Notes under the pieces: generated by a model | Told to the model about the DNA's origin: nothing | Databases searched by the model: none | What the model saw: only the letters and a program-made list of their open reading frames with translations | Position numbers and translations under genes: made by a program | Origin: Bacillota bacterium | Lineage (GTDB): Bacteria > Bacillota > Sulfobacillia > JAMCWA01 | NCBI GenBank assembly: GCA_023475165.1 | Contig: JAMCWA010000112.1 | Span: 5,456 to 69,455 of the forward strand | Reading direction: 5' to 3' | DNA length: 64,000 nucleotides | Shown: one piece after another, positions 16,390-23,829 of the stretch | How positions within the stretch are numbered: the first letter of the stretch is position 1 | Layout: each line of letters opens with the position of its first letter

Positions 16390-17825
16390 AGGATTTTCTT
16401 CAGTTGCTCAAACGCCGGTGTGACCTCCGTCGGGATGGCACACCGGTACGGTTTTCCAGCCGTCCTTTTTTGGAACTCGGTCCTGGCTTTTTCGCGGAGA
16501 CCCGCCTCGAGGACGAGGGTGAACCCGGCCTGGGCCAAGGTCCGGGCAGCAGCGATCATGCCGGCATGACCAATCCCCGAACCGACCTGCGCCGTCATCT
16601 GCCAGGAATGACCCGGCGTCCCCACGGCGGCACAGGCTGTGCTGAATTGCGCCGTAGGACACACCCAGCTGACATCACCCACATCGGTTGAACCTCTCAT
16701 GGGTAGGTCGCCTTGAGGGAGAGGCATTACCTCTGTATTCAATACCTGCTCTCGGAGCATTTCTTTGGCTTCTTCATCCAGGGGCAATTCGGCGATAGCC
16801 TTTTCTTTCTGTCCGGGGGTAAAGGATTCAGCGATGCGCCCCGCAAATTCCAACTCGGACGGGCCAAAGCGAGGAGATCCCGCCACTTTCATCGCCTCCG
16901 CTACTACCTCCTCCAGGGCATGGTTGGGCAGAAGGTTGTAGATGGCATCAATCAGTTCCACCTGCCAGGTGGTCTCAGTCATGATCGCCGCCCCTTCAGC
17001 GCAACGCAAGACCCGCTGATAAACTTCCTCCACCAGGTCGCGTTCCTGGGCCCGCACGTAATACCAAACCTGGGCTCGATCAGGGACAATATTGGGCTGC
17101 TGCCCACCGGCGGTGATCACATAGTGCATTCTAACCTTCTCCGGAACATGCTCGCGCAAGTAGTTCACCCCAACGTTCATCAACTCAACCGCATCCAGGG
17201 CACTACGTCCTAGGTGAGGTGCCCCTCCCGCGTGGGCGGCGCGGCCAAGAAAGGTCACATTCATGGAATTCAAGGCCAAAGAGGAGCCCCGGTGGACCAG
17301 GTTCAGGCTCCCGGGGTGCCAGGTTAGGCAAAGATCAAGGTCAGAAAAGAGCCCTTCTCTGGCCATAAAGACCTTGCCACTGAAGTTTTCTTCGGCTGGA
17401 CAGCCGAAGTACTGGAGCGTACCGGAGAGGCCCCTGGCCTCCATCTCCTTTCTTAAGGCCACGACCCCTCCCAGGGCGCCTACTCCCAAGAGATTATGTC
17501 CGCAACCATGTCCGGGGGCCAGCTGAACTAGTTCTTCTCTCTCGGGTAAAGCTTTCTGGGATAAGCCCGGCAAAGCATCGTATTCACCGAGAAATCCAAT
17601 CCGTGGTTCACCCTTCCCCCACGTGGCCACAAAGGCTGTGGGCATGCCAGCCACGCCCCTCTGTACCGAAAACCCTTCGGCTTCCAAAGCATCCGCCAAC
17701 AGTTCGGCCGAGCGGTGCTCATTCAGTCCCAGCTCAGCCCATTCCCAGATGCGGTCGGCCAAATGGGAGAGCTTTTCCCCATTGTCATCGAGCCAAGCCA
17801 AGGCGGTTCCGGCAATCTCCACCAA
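16386..17825 (-). CDS. M20-family amidohydrolase, AbgB-like
   Basis: A metal-dependent amidohydrolase resembling the p-aminobenzoyl-glutamate hydrolase subunit AbgB and other M20D aminoacylases. Metal-site motifs: GFLGEYDALPG near residue 80, PGHGCGHNLLG near 105, FGCPAEENFSGK near 140. Also typical are GRAAHAG and the C-terminal GSTDVGDVSWVCPTAQ. Length 479 is normal. Start TTG 17825 (or GTG 17822) lies after GGAGGGAG. The substrate is probably an N-acyl amino acid or peptide. There is no AbgA partner nearby. A 42-nt repeat (family A) stands 24 bases upstream. Confidence 0.85.
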   Translation of the reverse strand: MVEIAGTALAWLDDNGEKLSHLADRIWEWAELGLNEHRSAELLADALEAEGFSVQRGVAGMPTAFVATWGKGEPRIGFLGEYDALPGLSQKALPEREELVQLAPGHGCGHNLLGVGALGGVVALRKEMEARGLSGTLQYFGCPAEENFSGKVFMAREGLFSDLDLCLTWHPGSLNLVHRGSSLALNSMNVTFLGRAAHAGGAPHLGRSALDAVELMNVGVNYLREHVPEKVRMHYVITAGGQQPNIVPDRAQVWYYVRAQERDLVEEVYQRVLRCAEGAAIMTETTWQVELIDAIYNLLPNHALEEVVAEAMKVAGSPRFGPSELEFAGRIAESFTPGQKEKAIAELPLDEEAKEMLREQVLNTEVMPLPQGDLPMRGSTDVGDVSWVCPTAQFSTACAAVGTPGHSWQMTAQVGSGIGHAGMIAAARTLAQAGFTLVLEAGLREKARTEFQKRTAGKPYRCAIPTEVTPAFEQLKKIL

Positions 17826-17848
17826 ATCTCCCTCCTAAAGTGCTAATC

Positions 17849-17890
17849 GTTCTATACTATGAATTCTCCAGTCGCGCAAGATTTCCTCCT
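17849..17890 (-). repeat. Intergenic repeat family A, copy 1
   Basis: A 42-nt element, on the minus strand reading AGGAGGAAATCTTGCGCGAC and ending near GAATTCATAG-TATAGAAC. It is 34/42 identical, without gaps, to 29882-29923. A partial copy is at about 13560-13590 and a looser one at about 50831-50860. I believe related elements are scattered in genomes of this bacterial group, but that is memory, not a search. Confidence 0.65.
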
Positions 17891-18097
17891 CGTAGGACCG
17901 ATGATCTCTCCCCTTATGTCATTCCGGGCCGCCGCCCGCCGCCATCCCGATCGGTGACGACGAATAGGCAACGCCCATCTCGCCATATCAGTGCGTAAGA
18001 ACCTCGGAGGGTAGCACTAGGATCAGCTGAGTCATAACCAGCATAAAACTGGGCATGCTCAAATAAGTATCAGGTACCCCGTCATTGGACATGAGCG

Positions 18098-18126
18098 TTG
18101 TCAAGAAGGAGGCCATACTGTATAAT
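18098..18126 (+). promoter_or_regulatory. Sigma-A promoter for the 56-aa protein
   Basis: TTGTCA (18098-18103), 17-base spacer, TATAAT (18121-18126). The start of transcription would be near 18133. This decides that the downstream frame cannot begin at 18085, because that codon lies upstream of the promoter. Confidence 0.8.
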
Positions 18127-18159
18127 ATGACTACGGGAAATGGAAAGGAGGGGAAACTG

Positions 18160-18330
18160 TTGACCGAGATGATCGAGAAGCTTAAGGGAATTCAGTTACC
18201 GCCGCATCAGTTGCGTGAACTCGGTCTGGACAAGGACTGGCAGAAGAAGGTTTCCCCGCAGTTGGTCGAGAGAATAACCAAGACTGCAGAGAAATATAAG
18301 AACGTCTTGAAGGAGTTGTCCAAGAGATAA
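18160..18330 (+). CDS. Small charged protein of unknown function (56 aa)
   Basis: Start TTG 18160 follows AAAGGAGGGG with good spacing and is the first plausible start downstream of the promoter. The product is about 30% Lys/Arg/Glu and predicted helical: EMIEKLKGIQLPPHQLRELG then a lysine-rich C-terminus ending KELSKR. There is no signal peptide, membrane segment or Cys cluster. It stands alone with its own consensus promoter, suggesting steady or high expression. I do not recognise a family; small DNA- or ribosome-associated proteins look similar in composition. Confidence 0.6.
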   Translation: MTEMIEKLKGIQLPPHQLRELGLDKDWQKKVSPQLVERITKTAEKYKNVLKELSKR

Positions 18331-18407
18331 CCACGAGGGTCCATTATCTATCCCCAAGAGATATTCTGGCCGTCCATCTCATCGTTGTAGACCAGCATTT
18401 CAGCGAC

Positions 18408-18668
18408 TTAGCAGAACCTGAAGCCCAGAGGGGCATTGTAATCAATCAGCCCAGGTCGAAAATACCCCTCTGCCGGCCCGGTCACGCTGTGCAAAGATAG
18501 ATCCACCCCGATCACCCGCAACGCCCTCTCCAGGGCTCCTCCGTCCCCGATGACCAGTGGCCGCACCTGCTGGTAAAGTTCTGCCTTGGCCAACGCTTTC
18601 ACCACAATTTCCGGTCCAATCCCGGCTGGATCCCCCATGGTGATTCCAATCAACGGCTTTTGGTCCAC
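18408..18668 (-). pseudogene. pdxA: Truncated pdxA (4-hydroxythreonine-4-phosphate dehydrogenase), N-terminal fragment
   Basis: [20 protein letters not shown] and the following residues are the start of the PdxA family, which needs about 330 residues; here only about 86 remain before TAG at 18408. The last part ([18 protein letters not shown]) drifts away from the family, so the break is near residue 78. GTG 18668 still has GGAAGGAG upstream. No remainder of pdxA is visible in the window. This is a deletion remnant, not a functional enzyme. Confidence 0.85.
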
Positions 18669-19218
18669 TGAACACACTCCTTCCATCTGCCTCTCCGCCC
18701 GCCTCGACCGTACCTCACCCCCTACTTTCGTCAACCGCCTCGTCCCGGTCCCCACCCGCTCCGAAGACCAGCTAACCCGGTATGGGCCAGTCCCTCTTAA
18801 TTAAAACTGCCAACCGTCTCAGGTAACGGCGGCCAACCCAGGCCAGGGGGCGAATGGGGATAAGGCAGGCCCCTCTGCCATTTCGGCAATCCCCTACTGA
18901 GGTAACGGATTACCCCCTTGATGAACCAAGGAGGTGACCGCCCAACCCTCGCCCTGAGGTGCTTTAGGCGGGGTAGTCATGGGGTAGGTGGTTTTGAAGT
19001 TTACCTCCCAGTAAAACTCCCCCAAAGGGGTAGTAGAAGTCCGGCCAGGAGGATTATACGATAGTGGCTGATGGGGCGGCCGAAATTGCGGCTGAAGAGG
19101 CCATTGGCCATTTGCCCTTGTGGGGTACCAATGGTTCTTGACAAGAACTGGAGCCTTGGTCCAGGCCATCCTCAAGGCCTCTATCAATTGCCATCGAACT
19201 TCCGCGCGAGGTGATCAT
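18669..19218. other. 550-base gap upstream of the TNSSS cluster
   Basis: No convincing gene. A minus-strand frame (18894-19187) has a piece that vaguely resembles a transposase C-terminus (WTKAPVLVKNHWYPT and RPPHQPLSYNPP), but it lacks a start site and a catalytic motif, so I regard it as a possible degraded insertion-sequence remnant. The right end holds the perfect palindrome at 19134-19148. Confidence 0.4.
19134..19148. promoter_or_regulatory. Perfect palindrome, possible operator
   Basis: GTTCTTG-A-CAAGAAC, two 7-bp arms around one base, 71 bases before the first gene of the TNSSS cluster. It includes TTGACA, which could double as a -35 element. I found no good -10 at 17 bases, so the operator reading is tentative. 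Confidence 0.4.
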
Positions 19219-20133
19219 ATGGCTGAAGCAGGAAGCAAGCTTCTCTTACCCAGGATCCCCCAACCGGTATCTCCAGGCAGGCCAATAGAAAAACCCCCTT
19301 TTTTACGAGAGAAAGCGTCCATCGACCAAGAGCTCGCTAAAGGAGGTGAAGAGGAGGAAAGTTTATTCACCTGGCTGCGGCGGTTATTCCATCAGGGGAT
19401 AAAAGCGCTCCCAAGAATGGGGAAAACCCTGCTCATCCAACTGGGCATCGTCTTTTTGGTCAATATTATCCTCTGGCCCCTTAATACCGGGCGTTTGCCG
19501 GGCTTCCTGGCGTCTTTGGCCTCCGCGCTCATTTTCTTGACGGCCACTTATAATGACATCATCCCCAAGACCATCTATTGGGTCATCGTTTTCACCTTCG
19601 GGAAAAGGCTCTTTTTCAAGATAAAGCGGGAAGGCTGGACTAAAGCCATTCAGCCCATACGCGGGTTGCTCCCGGAGTGCAGGCAAGCGTACGCGATATT
19701 GCGGGAAAAAAGCTATTCTTTCCTCCTTTGGGGAGGGGGAATAGGGCTGGCGGTAGCCAACAATTTTGCCAGCTATAGCCGTTTTTCCGGGGCCAGGAAT
19801 AAGATGGATAAGTACTTCGTGGTCCTCGTGATTTCATTTACGGTGAGTTATCTCTTGGGAGAAAGCAAGAAGGGTTGGCTTTTTAAATTGGCCCGGCTGG
19901 CGGCCAAGGATTATGCTCGTCTGCGGAAGAAGCCAGTTGCCTATGGCGATCACCATACCCTTCTCCTTTTGACCGGTTTTGTCGTCGGGATGTTGCTGGA
20001 TGGTCTGCTGATCATGGCGAAGATAGCTTACGGCGGCTACCTCCTGGGTGGATTGGCCTTTCTGGGGGGCCTGGCCTGGACCTTTATCGCCCCCAGAGGC
20101 GATCAAAAAAAGCAATTGCCTACCGAGAGGTGA
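19219..20133 (+). CDS. Polytopic membrane protein of unknown function, TNSSS cluster
   Basis: A 304-residue protein starting at ATG 19219 behind GCGAGGTGAT. The first 65 residues are soluble and acidic (GGEEEESLFTWLRRLF). After that come about six to seven hydrophobic segments, for example LIQLGIVFLVNIILWPL, FLASLASALIFLTATY, YWVIVFTFGKRLFF, FLLWGGGIGLAVANN, YFVVLVISFTVSYLL and the C-terminal GGYLLGGLAFLGGLAW. Positive loops between segments 3 and 4 suggest a cytoplasmic face there. I do not recognise the family. It is followed at once by a radical SAM gene whose ribosome site overlaps the stop codon, so the two are translated together. Confidence 0.75.
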   Translation: MAEAGSKLLLPRIPQPVSPGRPIEKPPFLREKASIDQELAKGGEEEESLFTWLRRLFHQGIKALPRMGKTLLIQLGIVFLVNIILWPLNTGRLPGFLASLASALIFLTATYNDIIPKTIYWVIVFTFGKRLFFKIKREGWTKAIQPIRGLLPECRQAYAILREKSYSFLLWGGGIGLAVANNFASYSRFSGARNKMDKYFVVLVISFTVSYLLGESKKGWLFKLARLAAKDYARLRKKPVAYGDHHTLLLLTGFVVGMLLDGLLIMAKIAYGGYLLGGLAFLGGLAWTFIAPRGDQKKQLPTER

Positions 20134-20143
20134 ATTTATTGGC

Positions 20144-21220
20144 GTGGTCAGGCTGAAAGTGGATGAAAAATACCGGTTCGTCAGCCTCTTTGATCCCCAT
20201 ACTGGCCTTTCCATTCGCTCAAATGTCTACGAACCCGGAGGAGTAGACACGGGCAATGATCCTTTTCAGGCTGGTTTCCCGGAACTTTTGGATATTGGCA
20301 TCATGGGCTCCTGTGTCCATGGGCGAAGCGGTCTCTGCACAAAGGCGGGGATTGAGTGTTACCAGGACGGACCGCACTTAGCCGAAGAGAACATGCCGCT
20401 GGCCAGGTTCAAGGACATTATCGATCAGGGTCAGGGGCGAATCTTTCAAGTAGCCTTGGGCGGACGGGGAGATCCGGAAACTCACCCTGATTTCGTGGAA
20501 ATCTTACGCTACTGTCGAGAAAAGCAGGTGGTACCTAATTTCACCACCTCTGGTCTGGGCCTTCGGCCAGAGATGTTGCCGGCCATCAAAGAGTACTGCG
20601 GCGCGGTGGCCGTGAGTTGGTACCGGAGTAGTTATACCCTAAAGTCCATTGAGCTGCTCCTGGGGGCCGGTATCAAGACCAATATCCATTATTGGCTCAG
20701 CCGGGCGACCATTGATGAAGCCATTTCTAGGGTGGAGCACAGCAATTGGCCGGAGGGCATTAACCGGATCATCTTTCTTTTGCATAAGCCGATCGGGTTG
20801 GGCCGCCGGGAGAACGTTCTTTCTGTTTCGGATCCCCGCGTCCGGCGTTTTTTCTCTCTGTTTGATCGTGGGGAAAACGCCCGCCAGGCCGGATTTGACA
20901 GCTGCAGCGTGCCGGCGCTCCTTAATTTCACTTCGAAGATTCATCCCCTGTTCGTCGAGCCGTGTGAAGCCAGTCGTTTTTCCGCCTATATATCACCTGA
21001 CTTAACGCTTTATCCTTGCAGCTTTGCCCAAGAACCATCTCTTGGCGTCAGCCTTGATAACTGCTCAATTGAGGAGGCCTGGAATAGTGAGAAGTTTGCC
21101 GCTTTTCGCCGTCGCTACCAAAATGGTTGTCAAAATTGCCCCAAATACAAGCATTGCCTGGGCGGTTGCCCCGTAATTCCCGCTATCACCCTTTGTCCGC
21201 AGCACTCTCTTTCCAGGTAA
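20144..21220 (+). CDS. Radical SAM / SPASM protein with an atypical cluster motif
   Basis: A 358-residue protein. GIMGSCVHGRSGLCTKAG then IECYQDG takes the place of the usual CxxxCxxC: the three cysteines are spaced CX7CX6C. Next come ALGGRGDPETHPDF (the GGE-like SAM motif) and NFTTSGLG. The C-terminal third is a SPASM-type domain with about nine cysteines (VEPCEASRFSAYISPD, LYPCSF, NGCQNCPKYKHCLGGCPV). Such proteins modify peptides or proteins and hold extra [4Fe-4S] clusters. I recall an uncharacterised radical SAM family with the same PELLDIGIMG-C signature. Start: GTG 20144 is used, but ATT 20138 has better spacing to GAGAGGTGA. The target may be the TNSSS protein encoded next. Confidence 0.85.
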   Translation: MVRLKVDEKYRFVSLFDPHTGLSIRSNVYEPGGVDTGNDPFQAGFPELLDIGIMGSCVHGRSGLCTKAGIECYQDGPHLAEENMPLARFKDIIDQGQGRIFQVALGGRGDPETHPDFVEILRYCREKQVVPNFTTSGLGLRPEMLPAIKEYCGAVAVSWYRSSYTLKSIELLLGAGIKTNIHYWLSRATIDEAISRVEHSNWPEGINRIIFLLHKPIGLGRRENVLSVSDPRVRRFFSLFDRGENARQAGFDSCSVPALLNFTSKIHPLFVEPCEASRFSAYISPDLTLYPCSFAQEPSLGVSLDNCSIEEAWNSEKFAAFRRRYQNGCQNCPKYKHCLGGCPVIPAITLCPQHSLSR

Positions 21221-21343
21221 GCTGTCGGTGTCTTGGACCGAGCTGACACGGAGGGGGTTGCACACACGCTCTCCTCTCCCCTCGACGGCTAAGCCAGAGA
21301 CGCCCGCGGCGGCTCGATAATTTTCCGAAATGAGGTGAGACCA

Positions 21344-22783
21344 TTGAGGATAAAGATCGATTTTATTACCAATTCATCCAGCGAAAACTTCGGTGTCGTC
21401 CTAGTCGATACCGCGGCCACCATGGCCGCCACCGGTGCCTTTACGGTTTTAGCCAGCTCAATCAAGGATATCTTTACCTTGGGGGCAGCCCAAGATGCGG
21501 CCAAGGAAATCGCCGAGGCCGTAGCGGCTGACGCTAAAAAACAAATCGAGACCTTGCTAAACAGTTATGACGAAGCCGAAAAGATGCTTGATGGCGAGCG
21601 GAATAAGATCCTTAGCGAGCTTGATTCGTTAAAAAAACAATGGGACGAAGCAAAGGAGACGGCCGACCCAAAGGATCCTGGATATGCCAAGCTGAAGGAA
21701 CAGTATGAAGCTTACCAGAAATATCTCGAAGATCAACTCAAGGAAAAGGAATACGCGGCTTACTTGATCCAAAAGGAAAAGGCGGAGAAACAAGCGGCCG
21801 AAGAAGCACAAGGAGAATGGATACGCCAGCGTCAGGTCGATTACATCGCCGTCAAGGAAGAAAAGGCCCTTTTGCAAGCCACCCTCCGGGGGTATGCCGG
21901 GCAAGGCTTCGATGTCAACGACATCGAGCAGCGTCTTAAGCAATTAGAAGCCAAGGAATACGATCTGGATAATACCTTATCCAAACATGGGGCGTCTATC
22001 GATTACCAGGCGCGCGATCGGGGAACTATCGGCGCCGGTGTAGAATTCAATAAGATCAAAAAGGAGTTTGAAAAAAAGAGGGCGGAGCTGGAAAATGCCC
22101 TGAAATACGCCGACGCGGCCAAGCGTCGCGAACTCCAGGAGAAGATGGCCAGAGATGAGGAAGAGTACAGGGAAGCCATGAAAGCGGCCTATCGCTGGGA
22201 TCTGGCGACAAAAGCAGCCGAAGGAATTGAATTTGGGGCCGACGTGGCCATTGAGGGACTCTCTCATATCACCGGGCCGGCGGGGAAGTCAATCAAGACC
22301 ATTTATAAAGCCGGAAAGAACGTCGCTGGGGGCATGGGTGAAGGTATGGCTGATCCCAAGAACGCCGGCAAGCACCTCGTCAAAGGACTCGTTGGCGCGT
22401 CCACGGAAGTGGCCAAAGATCTGCTGGGTGAAAGCCCTTTGAAGTCCAGTCTGGCTAACATAACCGGCTCCGCCCTACAGGGGGCCCTGGAAGATGGGAA
22501 CGACCCTCTGGGCGGCGGTTTGAAGGGAGCCGTGACGGGTACCCTCGACTCCCTAGCTGATTATGGCTTGGACAAAATCAAATCCAAGCTACCCATCCCG
22601 AAAGGCTCGTCGGTGGATGTTCATGATTACGAACTGGGTAAGATCTTCCATAACAATCCCCTAAATAGAGGGTTAACAAAAACAGTTTTGAGAGAAGGGC
22701 TCGGCGACAAGACCAAGGATTTCATCAAGGGTGGGATTGTCGAAAAGGCAAGTGAATCCCTATCTTTTGGTCCTTCCGAATAG
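21344..22783 (+). CDS. Coiled-coil protein with N-terminal DFITNSSS motif
   Basis: A 479-residue protein starting at TTG 21344 behind GAGGTGA (GTG 21335 overlaps the ribosome site). The N-terminus RIKIDFITNSSSENFGVVLV carries a D-F-[VI]-T-N-S-S-S string that I remember from the starts of many uncharacterised proteins of anaerobic Firmicutes. Residues 30-60 are hydrophobic/alanine-rich (TAATMAATGAFTVLASS). Residues 70-290 form a long Glu/Lys-rich coiled coil. The last 190 residues are Gly/Ala-rich with amphipathic helices, similar in character to the pre-toxin regions of secreted proteins, though no toxin motif is visible. There is no signal peptide. It sits between a radical SAM gene and a 318-aa gene and may be the substrate or scaffold of the system. 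Confidence 0.75.
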   Translation: MRIKIDFITNSSSENFGVVLVDTAATMAATGAFTVLASSIKDIFTLGAAQDAAKEIAEAVAADAKKQIETLLNSYDEAEKMLDGERNKILSELDSLKKQWDEAKETADPKDPGYAKLKEQYEAYQKYLEDQLKEKEYAAYLIQKEKAEKQAAEEAQGEWIRQRQVDYIAVKEEKALLQATLRGYAGQGFDVNDIEQRLKQLEAKEYDLDNTLSKHGASIDYQARDRGTIGAGVEFNKIKKEFEKKRAELENALKYADAAKRRELQEKMARDEEEYREAMKAAYRWDLATKAAEGIEFGADVAIEGLSHITGPAGKSIKTIYKAGKNVAGGMGEGMADPKNAGKHLVKGLVGASTEVAKDLLGESPLKSSLANITGSALQGALEDGNDPLGGGLKGAVTGTLDSLADYGLDKIKSKLPIPKGSSVDVHDYELGKIFHNNPLNRGLTKTVLREGLGDKTKDFIKGGIVEKASESLSFGPSE

Positions 22784-22872
22784 TTATTTCATAGGGGCGA
22801 AGAAGACCTCAGGCAGAAGGGGTAAGCAGTTGTCTCGACTATCATCAATACTCCAGGAGGGGAAAAAGGCAA

Positions 22873-23829
22873 ATGCCAACAGTTTTTAGAGTTACCCCCA
22901 ATCAATTGGCCTGGTTAGGTCAGGCTTTTCCGGAGAAAAACCTCATTTCACCCTTGGCCGCTTTTACGCAACAGACGGCTTTAAGTGAGGAGGACGCGAG
23001 CGATCTAATCAGGCAAGGTATCGTTGCCCCGGACGGCACTATCCAGCCCACAGCCCTGGCCGTTTTCCAGTTGCTGGCGGGGGCAGAGGGGTTTTCCCGG
23101 ATGAGGATTTTGGGAGTAACGGCCCCCGTGGATAAGGTGGTCTTTTATAAGGGAGAAATGGCGTGTTCCGTTGACAGCAGCCAGGGACGTTTCACCATTA
23201 GCTATCCACCAGACATAAAAGAAAGTACTTTGACCTTGGAAGAGTTCACGGGGAGCAGCCGCCTGATTAATATTCCTTTTCAAGCCCAACTTGCGCCGAA
23301 CAGCGCCATGGTTTTTCTGGCCCTCTTGGATTTGCAGCGCCGCGCCAACCTTTTGGCTTTGGCCGGAGAGAACCCGAAGATGGCCTTTGGAACGGCTGAG
23401 ATCACCGAGATGATCCGTCGGGCTAAAAAGTGGAGTTGGCTGGCTTATGCCCTTCATCAGCTGGTTGGCGAACGGCCCTGGCCAGAAGAGGAGGTTCCCT
23501 CTGCTTTGCGGGAACTCTTGAAGAAAGGCCTGATCGCCGCTGCCGGGGAAAACTTCGGATTGGTCGGTGCAGCTTGGGGGCTAGCCCAAGAGCTTTTGCT
23601 GCCGGAATATGTCTTTAATATCGCCTACGGACGATTGTTATCCCCCAGAACAATCGAGCATTCCCAGGCCTATGTCGTCTATTGCGGAATGCATAATATA
23701 CTGTATTTGGAAGCGGTGGGGGATTCGATTTCCCTAGAAACGATGGCGGGGAGTGATCTTTTAATGATGCTCCGGCGAGCTTTGTTTGGAAATCCCGCTA
23801 TCGAAGGCTTGGTTGCCTCCAGGAAATAG
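22873..23829 (+). CDS. Unknown 318-aa protein, last gene of the TNSSS cluster
   Basis: ATG 22873 follows CAGGAGGGG. The soluble protein seems to have a mixed alpha/beta N-terminal half: LSEEDASDLIRQGIVAPDG resembles a winged-helix wing, followed by beta-rich VVFYKGEMACSVDSS. The C-terminal half is helical (EITEMIRRAKKWSWLAYALH, EVPSALRELLKKGLIAA). It slightly recalls secretion-system adaptor proteins, but I do not recognise it. Its 3' end overlaps that of the LuxR-type gene by 69 bases; the last residues NPAIEGLVASRK are therefore constrained by both. It is read with the three upstream genes (gap of 89 bases). Confidence 0.7.
   Translation: MPTVFRVTPNQLAWLGQAFPEKNLISPLAAFTQQTALSEEDASDLIRQGIVAPDGTIQPTALAVFQLLAGAEGFSRMRILGVTAPVDKVVFYKGEMACSVDSSQGRFTISYPPDIKESTLTLEEFTGSSRLINIPFQAQLAPNSAMVFLALLDLQRRANLLALAGENPKMAFGTAEITEMIRRAKKWSWLAYALHQLVGERPWPEEEVPSALRELLKKGLIAAAGENFGLVGAAWGLAQELLLPEYVFNIAYGRLLSPRTIEHSQAYVVYCGMHNILYLEAVGDSISLETMAGSDLLMMLRRALFGNPAIEGLVASRK

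Noticed and set aside
18894-19187. 97-codon minus-strand frame that vaguely resembles a transposase end
   Set aside because: No start signal, no catalytic residues, no terminal repeats; kept only as a possible remnant.
21344-22783. Polymorphic toxin interpretation of the TNSSS coiled-coil protein
   Set aside because: The Gly/Ala-rich C-terminal region looks like a pre-toxin region, but no toxin motif, signal peptide, secretion tag or immunity gene can be seen.
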